Origin: Anaeramoeba flamelloides
Lineage: Eukaryota > Metamonada > Anaeramoebidae
Direction of reading: 5' to 3'
Length of the DNA stretch: 64,000 nucleotides
Assembly: GCA_027625915.1 (NCBI GenBank)
Contig: JANTQA010000029.1
Coordinates: 9,486,001-9,550,000, forward strand
The stretch's first letter is position 1. Each line of letters starts with the position of its first letter. Shown piece by piece: positions 47,901 through 58,425 of this stretch. The position numbers were made by a program, and so were the translations under genes. The notes beneath the pieces were generated by a model that worked only from the letters and a program-made list of their open reading frames with translations, was not told where the DNA came from and did no database searches.

Positions 47901-48887
47901 GTTTTCTGTTTTAATAAAGTGTCGACTTTTTTTAAAAAACAGTTCTGTCTTTCCCAATCTTTACCTCACATTTAAAGGTTTAACCCTCTCAGTTTTTTAA
48001 AATAGACAAATTGAAAAATGTTTTAATTCTAAAATAGTACTCACTTTTCTGAAATGGCTTTATTATTATTCGTGATTCTATCTTTCAATCTGGAAAAAGG
48101 AATTAAAAAAAATCCCCAAAACGAAAATTATTTATCGAGATCATTTGGAGAAAAGCTCTAATAATTTATTGTTCAATAAAAATTACTTATAGATCTTTTC
48201 GAGCCATTTGAACTGTAGATCTAAGATTATTTACCTTCAGTTTGAACACATTTTTAATTATCAACGAACCTATGTAAAGTTTATCCCTTAAGCGATAGTT
48301 GAGACACGAAATTTTTTTACCAAATAAATCGTTTGGATGGAAAAAGAGGATTTCGTTTGTGAAAAGTCATGGGATTAATTTGGTTTATTAGGGAAAAATG
48401 TTTTGCCCTCAAACGAAAGAACTGATCATCTTTCTTTCAACTCCTTGAGGTGTTCCAAAGATCCGAAATAAAGAAATTCACATGCAAAAAGATCAAAAGT
48501 AGAACAGAAAGAAAAAGAAATGATGTCCTTACCATACTCGTATGAAGAATAAAACAATAAAAATCCTTGTAAAGGATCTTGTTTTGTTCCTTTCCCAAAA
48601 AAATAACAACGCCCAAGCCAATAAATTGCCTTTGTGTTGTTTTGTTTGGCACTCTTTTCAAAGAGATCAAATGCTTGGTTGTAATCTTGTTCAACTTCAA
48701 TTCCTTCATAATAAAGCCTCCCGAGATAAAATTGTGCATCACTAAAGCCACCTTCAATTGCCTCGGTTGCAAATTTTAAACACTTTGAGAGATTTCTTTC
48801 GACTTCTATCCCTTCGTAATAAACCATACTGAGATAAGAAAGTGACTCAAGATCTCCTTTTTCGAGTAATAATTCAATATTGGTCAT
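41924..48887 (-). CDS. SEL1-repeat, ankyrin-like and BTB domain protein
   Basis: Two exons (48887-48533 and 43812-41924) join across a 4.7-kb intron into 747 residues. The join ATG|GTAAGG to TTTTAG|GA is in phase 1 and rebuilds a SEL1 unit, SSYEY-G-NSDAQIAI. Residues 1 to about 420 are tandem SEL1 repeats (for example DAQFYLGRLYYEGIEVEQDY). About 430-525 look like degenerate ankyrin repeats (IPKMIEILINNGLDLQMKNF). About 560-600 resemble the C-terminal half of a BTB fold (FLRWVYSGVINN). About 620-742 is a fuller BTB domain (IPVHKFFLIVVSGLYRNLFE, LFEYLYTGTFLW), with an Asn run inserted near its first hairpin. SEL1 and BTB both mediate protein binding, and BTB proteins often serve as CUL3 ubiquitin-ligase adaptors; that role is inference. 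Family composition is sure; the ankyrin call is weaker. Confidence 0.85.
42236..42290 (-). repeat. Coding triplet repeat, Asn run in BTB domain
   Basis: GTT/ATT triplets on the plus strand, read as Asn codons. It splits the first beta hairpin of the last BTB domain (DFKIIINLD before, IPVHKFFL after). Confidence 0.9.
44015..44045. repeat. Heptanucleotide tandem repeat
   Basis: Four copies of TTCTTTG. Confidence 0.9.
46310..46725. mobile_element. Palindromic element F (long inverted arms)
   Basis: Arms of about 140 bp (46318-46458 and 46577-46720) are nearly perfect reverse complements: 'tcatttcttaattatgaatg' at the outer end, 'cattattggcgatacttttt' and 'aaacttggccatatatttaa' further in. The loop is about 120 bp and unrelated. 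It sits between two blocks that are contiguous in family B copies, so it inserted into that element. No coding capacity. Confidence 0.8.
46905..47510. repeat. Dispersed repeat C, copy inside SEL1-BTB intron
   Basis: Two tandem 'aaaatctttgattttac' modules, then 'ctaggcactctacggcactt', then a 250-bp module with 'agatatcattgaagatttgga' and an end 'ggggttaataacccctccc', itself a short inverted repeat. Confidence 0.6.
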
Positions 48888-49644
48888 AAGACTCTAATTT
48901 CAAATTAAATCTTAAAAAAATGTCTCTGAGTAGAAACTCAGTTTCGCTCAATATAAACTATGTTATCCCGGGGCCAGTTTTGTCATAATTTCTTGATAAT
49001 TGCCCAGAGTCTGATTTTTTGAGTCAATTAGACTTAGAATTTTAAGTTCATTTTTTTGTCGTATTTATTTAACTAAAGTGGGGAGTTAGCAATAATGTGA
49101 AGTGGGTATAACGATTGTAAACGGATTTAAATTGCGTTGGTATTCTCTCAAATTGAGCTACTTTTTTTTTTACTCTATCTTCTTTTTTTTTTTCTAAAAT
49201 TATGTCAAAAACGAATTGGTTTTGGTCTGTTCATAAATTTCCCTCCAATTTCTTCTTGTTCTCAGAATTTCTTTTGATAAATTGTTTCACAAAACTTTTA
49301 ACTTTTTGTTGAGGTTGGAAAGCTTGTTATTGGAAACTTTTTTTTTTTTATGAAGCTCTATGGTTTGAGTTCTGTGTCTTTGAAAAAATGAAACAATCAT
49401 AACTCGTTACAAAAATATTTTTGGAACAGAAAAATCTTTTTTTTTAATTTTAAGAATTTTAGAAGTCAAAGAAAATAGATCCAAATTGAAATTTAAGACT
49501 GAAAATTTTTCATTTAACACTTCCTTGTGTATTTTTTCTTTTTAGTTCCCCAACATAAAAGATTGTATAAAAACTAAAAATATCAATGTAAGAATATGTT
49601 ATTAAGATTTGACAAAACCCTTTTTACAAAATAAAAACACTGTT

Positions 49645-49843
49645 TCATTTTTCTAATGGGTTTTTGATAATAAGTGATCGAAGAAACGGAAAAAAAACAA
49701 TCAGTTTTACAGTTTTTGACAATTGCCCAAAAAAACCCATAAGTTCAAAACAAAACCTTTGTTTTTTGATCCCTTCTTGTTCCAAAAGAACGTTTAATTT
49801 ATTTTCGGTTTGCTTACCTAATACCAAGCCGGTTTTGAAGGTC
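49645..49843 (-). other. Candidate orphan exon, unrecognised
   Basis: Minus-strand open frame after an ACTAG acceptor-like site, beginning TFKTGLVLGKQTENKLNVLL and ending in a TGA. It is richer in GC than its surroundings and has a mixed amino-acid composition, unlike the Phe/Lys runs elsewhere. It has no ATG and no known match that I can name. It could be a terminal exon, a gene relic or chance. Confidence 0.2.
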
Positions 49844-49849
49844 TAGTTA

Positions 49850-50060
49850 TTATGGATTACAAATAAATTTTAAAATAGGAATGAAATATGTTGAAAATTT
49901 TTCATAATTGTCTTAATTTGATGATTTTTTTGTTTGGAGAAAAATTCCAAAAAAATATCTCTATTTTTTGAGTGAAATTTTCCAATTTGATCACTCTGAG
50001 TAGAATTTCTTCTTTCATTTCAGACCAAACTTTAATAAACCAACACTACAGTTTTAACAA
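49850..50060. repeat. Dispersed repeat G, fragment
   Basis: 'aggaatgaaatatgttgaaa', 'ctattttttgag' and 'ccaatttgatca' follow the order of 59900-60080. Confidence 0.5.
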
Positions 50061-51296
50061 AGTGAGTACTTTTTGAAAACAATTTTCAAGTTTTCTAATT
50101 CAAAAAAGTGAAGATCTTTTCATATTAAAACATTTTTCAATTGATCTCTTTTAAAAAAAGGGAGGGTTCAACATTTAAAAGTGAGGTATAGGTTGGGCTT
50201 GGGAAAAAAGAAGTTTTTGTAGAATTGTTTACTCTTTACTAGTAGCTGAAATTCAAATGAGATAAAATTTCATTTGATTTAGTTCTTGAAAATAATGATA
50301 TCTTGGTTTTGGTAAGGGTTCTGTTGTTTATGATTTTTATTAGACAAAAAGTTTACCTACTGGTATTTGAAGTAAAAAATTGTAAACAATTTCACTTCAT
50401 TTTCAATTTCCTTTATTAAAATATGTGACAACAAATTACCACCTACTTTCTTTGAGAACTCAATTTATGATTGAAAAACATGGAAAAGGAAGGGCAAATT
50501 TTTTCCCATTTATAATTCAAAAAATAGTTATATACAGCATTATATCTAACAAAAAAGTTCCAAACACATAAACAAAGATCAAAAATTATAATCTGTTTCT
50601 ATTCAGGTTTCTTGATTTACAAAGAAAGTGAGGATGAAGCACAAATTTTTTTCGTATTTTAAATTCAAATATAATTATGAAAACAATAAATTATAATATG
50701 ATTTAATTAAGGAACAAGTTTGCAATTGAAATCCAAAGTAAAATGTGTTTTTATTAGATGTCTGGTGACTGCTAATTACCACAAATATTTATTCAGTGAG
50801 ATCTAAGAAGGAAAAAATATATTGTTTCAAAACTTCTGGATGATTTTTTCTTTGATTTTTTGATTTTAACCATTTCCAATGATTATATATAAAAAAGAAA
50901 AAGAAGGTTGAGAAAAAACATACCTGTGTAAAAATTCCTTCATATATGAAAATTTCATATCTATTGGCTCTGTTTATAATTTTATAATCTATTTTTTTTA
51001 TCTAGTAAAAGTTTAACAAGGTTTGAGAGTTTTCATTTAAAATCCTAAAATTGAGGAAAAAAAAAAACAACATTTTGGAATTATTGTTTGTTATTGTCTA
51101 GTTGTGTCAAAATATGTTAAAAGGTTTACAAATTCTAGGGGTATTGAATAAATTCACCAAAAATCACTATTTCTAAAAAATGTAAGATCATTTTTGTATT
51201 TTTGAACAAAAAAAAAATTTAATAAAAAAAAAAGACAGATGAATATTTAGAAAAATAATTACAATAAAACTTAACAAATTCAAAATTCCACCAAAC

Positions 51297-51593
51297 CTGT
51301 CCACAACACTTCCAGCCCAATTTATGATTGATAAACAATTGGGCTTTGAAGGGAACATTATAAACAAAAAATTGTAACACAAATTTAATTAAAATTTTTG
51401 GGTATACAGGAATGGTAGGTTCTGTTACATAATTAAATAAGTCAATATCACTCTGGAAGGAATTGTTAGGTATTTCAATACAAAAAAAAAAAGAAAAGAA
51501 CAAATCCCAAAAATCAGATAAAACCACAAGCTCTTTAGAAGAATTGTGATGATTTATTGACACAATTGGATACCCCAAGTAACCTATGTTCAA
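51297..51593 (-). other. Candidate orphan exon, unrecognised
   Basis: Open minus-strand frame with varied composition (FNYVTEPTIPVYPKILIKFV, LINHKLGWKCCG). It ends at a possible but weak donor CAG|GTTTGG in phase 0, which would be compatible with the acceptor at 49844. There is no start codon and a Phe-rich tract interrupts it. Probably chance or relic; recorded because two weak candidates on one strand agree in phase. Confidence 0.15.
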
Positions 51594-51989
51594 AACAAAT
51601 TATGATTGTGATCTTACAAGTTAGAGCTATATTTTTGAGAGTCTTTAAAATAATATTCGGGTAAGGCAATCATGTTTATTTTTCTTGATAATTTTCACCT
51701 ATCTTAATAAGATTGTACAAGTTAACAGAACTAAAATTTTTTTACTGGATCTTTCCATAAAAAAAAAATGAACATAAAATGATTTTATGATCCAAATTGG
51801 AGAATATTACAAAGAGTATATTTTACAATCTGTTATGGAAGGGTATCAAAAAGAATGTATATAACTTGATTAATTGGTATTATAACCCTTAGATCAATCT
51901 ACAAAGAATTCAAAAAAAAATACTAATTGTATATTTCATTACAAATCAATAAAAAAAAATGTAAATCATAAAAAATAATCTAGTTTGAA

Positions 51990-52112
51990 TAAATTTTGGA
52001 TTCTTGTAAAATAATTTGTGAAATAAAAATATCAAAAAATGTGTCATTATTTGAGTTTTTTTTGTGCCTTAAATTTAGTTGATAGTTTATGCCTTAAATT
52101 TTGAACTGCCTA
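51990..52112. mobile_element. Tc1/mariner-type MITE, family A remnant
   Basis: Only the right half is recognisable: 'ttggattcttgtaaaataat', 'tttgtgccttaaatttagtt', then 'atgccttaaattttgaactg' before a TATA run. The left half and the left TA are lost. Confidence 0.7.
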
Positions 52113-53264
52113 TATATATTAAATCATGACTTTGGATGTTTTTTATTTCTATTATCAATTTCAACTTCCATTCCAAGATAAACAATCTGATACTTCATTA
52201 TTTTTTTTTTGGGCCATAAATAATATTTTTTTGATCTTCTTATTCTAATTATTTCTCTTTCCGAATAGAAACTATAATATTAGATAATTATAATTGGAAT
52301 TTTTTTTTAGGTTTTAAATAGATATTTTTTTTTGTTTTGCTTTTCTTATTATATTCATGGTAATACACTGACTTTGCTTTCATAAATCATTTTTTTGAAT
52401 TATTATAAAATTTTCTCTATTCACCTCTTAATCCTATTCCGAATAGTTTTACAATAAGAATTTATTGTTTTTTAAAAAAATGAAATTCAGAAATGTCTTT
52501 TTTATTTATAGAATTTTCCAAATAGCCATTTATTTAAAATAATAATAATAATAAATATAAATCCATTGAAATATAAAAAAAATGCGACTACTATTTTTAT
52601 TAAATTAAAAAAAAATCAAAATTTTTGGATTAATTAACCAATTTTTAAATACAAAACTAACAATTCTTATCGTTTTCGAGTTCTAATCAATTTATTTTAT
52701 TTTTTGAATCATCTACTACTAAATTAAAATTATAATGATTCTTTTCTTAATTATTTGATTTTGGAAAAATAATTTTTGAATATTTTTGAAAAATAAATAA
52801 AAAACCAAAACAAGTGTTGAAAAAATAATTCTTGCGGAAAAGTTTAATCAGTGTTTCAAAATAAAAAGTATGTTTTTATTTTTTTGTTAATTTAGTCATA
52901 TACATTAACAAATCAAAGAAACTGATAATTAACTATAATTAAATATGTCAATGCCTATATAAATTACTATTATTAAAAAATAAATTCAAAAAAAAAAGAT
53001 CAAAGTTGAAAATTTATCCTAAAAAAATAAATTAAATTTTTGATTGAAATTTAAATATATCAACACTCAAAACCATAAAAAAATTGAGAAAATTATCAAC
53101 CAAAATAAATCCCTAGTTTAAAATTTACTGAAAATATCAAGGGATTGACCCTCAAAATTAGGAATACTACTGTGTAATGAATTGGGTGTACCATAGGAAC
53201 AAGAAGGAAAAAAAGAATGGATTTTATTTTGAAACACAGATTATAGTTTATTGTAACTCATTAT

Positions 53265-53815
53265 TTTGATGGGAAAATTATTATATTTCAAATTTGGTCA
53301 AATTTCAAAATTGATCAAATTCTCATTTTTTTCAAAAAAGTTAATTCCATTGAAATATATTGACGGTAGGTTTTTAAAAACATCTTTACGGGTGGGTTAG
53401 GGTATGTTAAGGTATGTTAGAGTATGATAGAGTAGGTTTTTGGCGCTTGAATAGTATACTAGAAAATTTTGGCAAGGATTTTGAAAAAAAAAAAATTATT
53501 AACTGACCAATTAGACTTTTGCAACTTGTTTTAAGGGGAAAAAAATTTACACTTAACTTTGGTGGTTAAAATTGGATTTCGAACAAATTTTTAAAAATAT
53601 TTATTATGATGATTTCAAAATTTTGGATTTTCTACAATTTAGTAATAAAATACTACCAATCGCAAAATAATTGTTTTTCTTTTTCCTCCCACAACTACAA
53701 AAAAAACATTAAAAAGTTTCATACCAATGATAATAATCAAGAAACTCTTCAAAAATATGAAAAATTTCAATTTGACCAATTTTGAAATTTAATAATATAC
53801 CCTATTTTGATCACC
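53265..53815. repeat. Degenerate inverted repeat with short minisatellite inside
   Basis: 'atttcaaatttggtcaaatt' near 53286 is mirrored by 'aatttgaccaattttgaaat' near 53770. Arms are about 50-60 bp and diverged, about 430 bp apart. The left flank (53215-53260, 'ggattttattttgaaacaca') matches the family G tail. Confidence 0.4.
53392..53440. repeat. About 10-bp minisatellite
   Basis: Imperfect units of RGTATGTTAG/A in a row (gggtatgtta, aggtatgtta, gagtatgata), preceded by 'gggtgggtta'. Confidence 0.65.
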
Positions 53816-54484
53816 TTAAATACAAATTCTCAACTTCAAAACATTATTCTGCATTAAATAATAATTTTATCTGAATCTCTGGTAAATTTGAGAACAAATT
53901 TTGGGACCAAAACTCAATTATAAGAAAAAAATCCATTTTTTAACTACTTAGTAAAGACTTATATCATTTAAGATCCAACAACATCAAACTATTATAATAG
54001 GGATTTACTCTACACCCAAAACAAGTTAAACTTTTTTCCCATTTCAAGGATCGTAAACCCTATGGAATAATCAAAATCTAAAGTATTGAAAAAATAAAAA
54101 GTCTATACACTTTTTAATTCACGCCCTAAATAATCAAAAAAATCTAAAAGAACATTATCAATTTTTTTTAAGGCACAACTATTGAATATTTACACAAATA
54201 AATGTTTTTTTTAGATAATTATTTTTATTAAAAAAAAATAAAGTATGATTGATTTTGATCAATCCTTTTTTGTGTCTTTTTGAATTTTTGTGTACCTTAT
54301 ATTTGTTCTTATAGTGTTGGTTGAAAAGTCCTATTTCTTTAATACAAGCCAATTCCAAAGTAGTTTTTTTTTATTTATTTTTAAAATTCAACTTTGCTAC
54401 CAAAATTGGAGTTATTTTAATTTTTGAGATTTTAGTTAGAAAAATAGAATTTTCTAAAAACTTCTCTTGAGGTTTACTGTTTAT

Positions 54485-55215
54485 TACAAAATAAAAAGAT
54501 CAAATTTTTCATTCAGCTTTTCCAAAAATAATAACATTCCAAGAATGAAAATAAACTAACAAAGGACCCAATTCGAAAAAGGAAAAACATAATTTAAGGA
54601 CTACGTTCCCACCCTTGAGGAGGTTTGATTAATTGTGTTATTTCACTTTCGCTTCTCAAAAAAAATTTTCACACAGAAGAAATTGGACAAAAAAAAAAAA
54701 AAAACATTTTTGTCATCTTTACTTTTTCACGGAGACTATTTTTCTTTGTTATTCAATGAAAAGGAAAATTGAAAATAACAAAAAAAATAATTGCAAAAAA
54801 TGGCTTTTGGGGATTTTCAAGTGCATTTCAAATTTTGGAACATTTCAAACTTGTAAAAGTAAATTTAAAAAAGATGTAGAACAGCTCTTGAAAATAGTGT
54901 GAGTTCCGAAAGTTGAAATGGAAATACTAAAATATTAAAATCAAAATTTAGCATGATCTAACAAGGTAAAAATTGTGAAAATTGTTGAAATATATGAAAA
55001 TTTCAGATTTTTTCGAAAAGAAATTCTCGTTGGACAAATATTATTTGGATTACATAACTTATCCAAGGGTGATTTTGTACATTATTTCACTAGTTTCCAC
55101 CTAAAAACGTAGTCCTTAAACTTGATTTTACAAATTAAAAATTTAAGATTTTACATTACGCTGATTTTTAAAATTGTTTTTTGAAAGCTAGATGAAAATG
55201 TTGTTCAATTGATTT
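54485..55215. repeat. Family I repeat, copy split by a TTAA-flanked element
   Basis: Outer words 'aaaaagatcaaatttttcat' (54495) and 'tttgaaagctagatgaaaat' (55179) match the 32165-32400 copy in the same order. The two halves are separated by 54598-55115. Confidence 0.55.
54598..55115. mobile_element. 518-bp TTAA-flanked inverted-end element
   Basis: Left end GGACTACGTT, right end AACGTAGTCC, a perfect 10-bp inverted pair, with TTAA directly outside on both sides (54594-54597, 55116-55119). Left and right interiors also share a displaced word (cacccttgagg / cacccttggat). It encodes no evident transposase; a plus-strand frame at 54633-54902 is Lys-rich and has no domain I recognise. It resembles family B in TTAA flank and GG-start but not in the rest of its sequence. 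Confidence 0.75.
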
Positions 55216-55681
55216 TGAGACAAACCACAAAATTGAAAATGGTTTTATTTGGTCTAAATATTTCGCAAGAGATAAAAAAATAATTACACAATATTTTGCT
55301 TTTTGACTAATTTATTAGATAGAAATAAAAGGATGATGAATGAAATAAGAAAGTCATTGAAGGTATTCTTATTTAGTGAACTCAAATCATACATTATTGA
55401 ATTAAAACAGGTACCTCTTGCGATTAAATTTTAGGGGCACTTTACATTTTATTTTTTCAATACCAAAAAGTAATCAACTTTTTTCACAACGCTTTTTTTT
55501 TTTATAAAAGTGAAATATCATCAAAATTTCTTTTTGTCTCTTCTTTTTGATTGAATTTATTCAATATATTCTCTTCTTTTCTTGTTTTTGTTCTCTCCAA
55601 ATCAAAAGAACACAAAAAAAAATATCATAATAAAAAACCAACCAACTTGATATCATATTTTGATACTTTTTATTGTGTATT

Positions 55682-56674
55682 ATGAATGATCTACTTTCAA
55701 AAATTAATAAAGACAGCTCGTTAATTAGTGAAAATTCTGATCTGTCGGTCTCCTTATCTATAAACGATTCTGACGACGATCAGACACTGATCCATAAGAA
55801 TCAAAATAACAACGATGACAGGGCGGAAATTGATCCAAGCGAACACGAGTTGTCGAGCGAGTCAGAAACAAGCCACGACTTAAACCAGTTTATGCTCAAA
55901 GCAAACGAGACAAAAAAAAAACTTCGCAAGATGGACAACTTAATAGACGACTTTGAAAAGGCAGGGGAATCCTCGCTGAGTGCCAAGAGGCTAAAAAAAA
56001 CAGAAGAGTATAGCGAAGAAATGAAGCAGATCTTGACAACAATCGATTCCAAAACAACAGAATTGAAAACGATTCTTGACGAGTTATCACAAGAAACAAA
56101 CCAAACCTCAAAGCAATACGGAGACGGGCTTGCAAATATCCGCATCAAACAAAACAACACCGAGCAATTGCGTACACAATTTTGTCAATTACTGTTCAAA
56201 TTGTCTGGTGTCGAGTCCAATTTCCAAAAGAGGTTCAGGGAGAAAATTGCAAGGCAATCAAAAATCGTCGGCCTCGAGTTGTCAGAAGATCAAATAGATA
56301 CCCTCGCCGAAAAGGGTGCCTCGAGCCAACAAATTTTTTTCCAGGCAAACACACACAAGCAAGCAAAGGACGTCCTTGCAACAATCGAATCAACACACTC
56401 TGCCATCATACAATTGGAGGTCTCCATAAACCAAATCCATGAAATGTTCCGAGACATGGCAATCTTGGTGCACATGCAATCAGAAAAAATTGATATGATT
56501 TTGGAAAATGTGGGCAACTCCAAAAATTACATTGAACAGGGTGTTGTGGAACTGCAAAAGGCGAAAAAGAGCCAAAGGAAATACAGATCAAAGCTGTGCT
56601 GGATTTTTATTTTTGTCTTTGTTATGATCGTTTTAGTCGTTGTGCTGTCCGTTGTTTTTTCGGTTATAAACTAA
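55682..56674 (+). CDS. Syntaxin (Qa-SNARE)
   Basis: Target-membrane SNARE that drives vesicle fusion, most like the plasma-membrane syntaxin-1/SYP1 group. Single exon, 330 residues from the ATG at 55682. Order: an acidic, Ser-rich N-terminus (1-65); an Habc bundle (about 66-195, including LRKMDNLIDDFEK and QFCQLLFKLSGVESNFQKRF, then a REKIARQSKI linker helix typical of syntaxins); the SNARE motif (about 235-297, SAIIQLEVSINQIHEMFRDM, LVHMQSEKID) with Gln266 in the ionic zero layer; a basic stretch (KKSQRKYRSK); and a C-terminal anchor of about 24 hydrophobic residues (305-328) with almost no luminal tail. The basic run before the anchor fits plasma-membrane lipids. It is the only gene on the plus strand and visibly the richest in GC here. 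Confidence 0.95.
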   Translation: MNDLLSKINKDSSLISENSDLSVSLSINDSDDDQTLIHKNQNNNDDRAEIDPSEHELSSESETSHDLNQFMLKANETKKKLRKMDNLIDDFEKAGESSLSAKRLKKTEEYSEEMKQILTTIDSKTTELKTILDELSQETNQTSKQYGDGLANIRIKQNNTEQLRTQFCQLLFKLSGVESNFQKRFREKIARQSKIVGLELSEDQIDTLAEKGASSQQIFFQANTHKQAKDVLATIESTHSAIIQLEVSINQIHEMFRDMAILVHMQSEKIDMILENVGNSKNYIEQGVVELQKAKKSQRKYRSKLCWIFIFVFVMIVLVVVLSVVFSVIN

Positions 56675-57893
56675 AAGAAAATGCCTTAAGATAATTTTAT
56701 TAATTTATTATTATTATTCGTGGCCCATTTATTACTTTAGTTGATACAATTGTACCTTATTCTTTACATTTGTTCATTCAATATACTATACTTCACCTCC
56801 TCACCATTCTTTTTATTCAAATTCCTTACTTATTCTTTATAAACGTTATTTTATTTTTTTTTTTTTAATTACATCTCTCACTAATAATAGAATTAGAATT
56901 CGTATTTGTCATTCTGAAGTTTTTTTTTTTTTTCATTTTGATTAAGGGACCAATGACTCTTATTAATTTTTTAATCCCAAAGGTAATAGAGGGCAATTAT
57001 TTTCAAAAGGGTACAATTAAACCCGATACAACAAACCAACTTCTTTTATCAACTTTAGAGAGATTATTTCTCATTTTGAAAAGAAGTTTCATTGTTCTCA
57101 ATTAAATTAAAATCACAAGATTTAGATCCTTTTTGGTTTTGGATTTTTGGATCAAAATCAGAAAAAGAAAAATTTATAAAGGATTTGTATTTTTAATTAA
57201 TCTAACTTTAAGTGATTTTTGAAAGTTTGTAAGTACAAATCAAACTTTAGCCTTATTTTTAAAAATATCTGAAAAATAAATCATATATTAAATTTATTGA
57301 AAATCTCAAATAAACGGTCATTTATTTTATTCATAAATATTTATTAAATATCTTTATATTTAAAAGATTAGGAAATATTCTTATTCAAATACTAAGAGTG
57401 TAAAAAAAAAAACAGCTTTTAGTATTAAAATCAGTTATTTGAGAATATATATCATTTTTTTTTTTATTAGAATTATTTATTTGAATTGGTTTTATTTGTT
57501 AGAAAATATTTAAAAAATTGTGAAATAATTATAAAGTCTATTAATATATTTAATATTTGAATTATTAATAATCCACTAAAAAAATAGGATTGGGATAGTA
57601 ATCATTAATGAAAAATAATCAAATTATAAAAGTTTTCTTTCAAACTATCACAGATATGTCAAAATGATTTTTGAATTTTTCACGTTTGAAAAAAATATTT
57701 TGGGAGAACTTTTAATTTAATGGTTTGGTTATTTTTCTTAGATTATTTTATATTCAATAAAAATGACAAAATTGATTTGGAATGCTCTTTTAAGAAACAA
57801 ATTTTATTTTTTTCAAGTTTAAAATAAATTTTTTATTTTGTTTTTGAAATTAAACCGTTTTTTAAAACTGGGTTATTCCAAAACTTAGTAGTT

Positions 57894-58133
57894 TCATTTT
57901 TTACGTATATTTTTGTGTACTTTTTTCAGACAATAAAATTTCTTCCTTCGTTCATAAACGAAAATAATACTTTTTGAATTATTTGGTAAAATGTTGGTAT
58001 TTTGAAATTTATGAAAATGATGTGAAAAAGGGATCAAACTTGTCAAACAATAATTCATTTCGGAAAATAACTTTAAAAGTAAGCCGAGTCTTTTGATAAT
58101 CGGATTTTTACATGAGTTTTTCAATTTCAACAT
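57894..58133 (-). other. Possible small ORF, 79 aa, unrecognised
   Basis: Starts with a true ATG (MLKLKNSCKNPIIKRLGLLL) and ends TGA, with a mixed, basic composition and no simple-sequence runs. There is no homology I can name, no splice context and no repeat of it in the window. At this base composition such a frame can arise by chance. Confidence 0.15.
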
Positions 58134-58425
58134 TGGGGAATTTTTTTTTTTTTTTTTTGGATTTGCTATTAGTTTTATGTGAAAATTTTTTAGTTTACTA
58201 GTTCCTCCAGGAAAATTATTTTGTTCCAGGGTTAAATCTCTGATTCAGTCACATGACAATCATATTAATAGAATAATATCTTTTTAACATACATTTGAGA
58301 ATTAACTTGTCATAAAAACCAAAGGTGGAATATTTTTATTTAAATTTGTCATGTTTTTTAGCCAAATAATTATTTCCTTTATGTTTCGTTTATTGTTGGC
58401 TATAAAAAAATTTTCTTGTATTAGA

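Larger units (their letters stand above)
45386..48287. mobile_element. Family B element, copy 3, split by later insertions
   Basis: Left end GGGATTAGCGTCTATCGCTG at 45386 and right end TTATCCC followed by TTAA (48288-48291). Family B words reappear in order at 45386-45480, 46030-46300, 46735-46860 and 48060-48287, with unrelated DNA between. The interruptions are palindrome F and a block that includes family C. Confidence 0.65.
43813..48532 (-). other. 4.72-kb intron of the SEL1-BTB gene
   Basis: Donor GTAAGG, acceptor TTTTAG. More than half is transposon-derived: a family B element occupying 45386-48287, itself split by palindrome F (46310-46725) and family C material (46905-47510). A heptamer tandem repeat sits near the acceptor side (44015-44045). 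43850-45380 has no recognised repeat; open frames at 44356-44592 and 44772-45083 are not supported. Confidence 0.82.
48888..55681. other. 6.8-kb spacer between SEL1-BTB gene and syntaxin gene
   Basis: The two genes are divergent. The spacer holds a family G fragment, a MITE remnant, an inverted-repeat segment with a short minisatellite, and a family I repeat split by a TTAA-flanked element. Two minus-strand segments (49645-49843 and 51297-51593) look faintly coding and are listed separately. Confidence 0.6.

Noticed and set aside
53390-53440. Telomere-like 'gggttaggg' word
   Set aside because: It occurs once, and the surrounding units have a 10-bp period (RGTATGTTAG), so it is a local minisatellite rather than an interstitial telomere.
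55801-56591. Several open frames antisense or out of frame within the syntaxin gene
   Set aside because: Shadows of a GC-richer coding sequence; the syntaxin frame is complete and has full family support.
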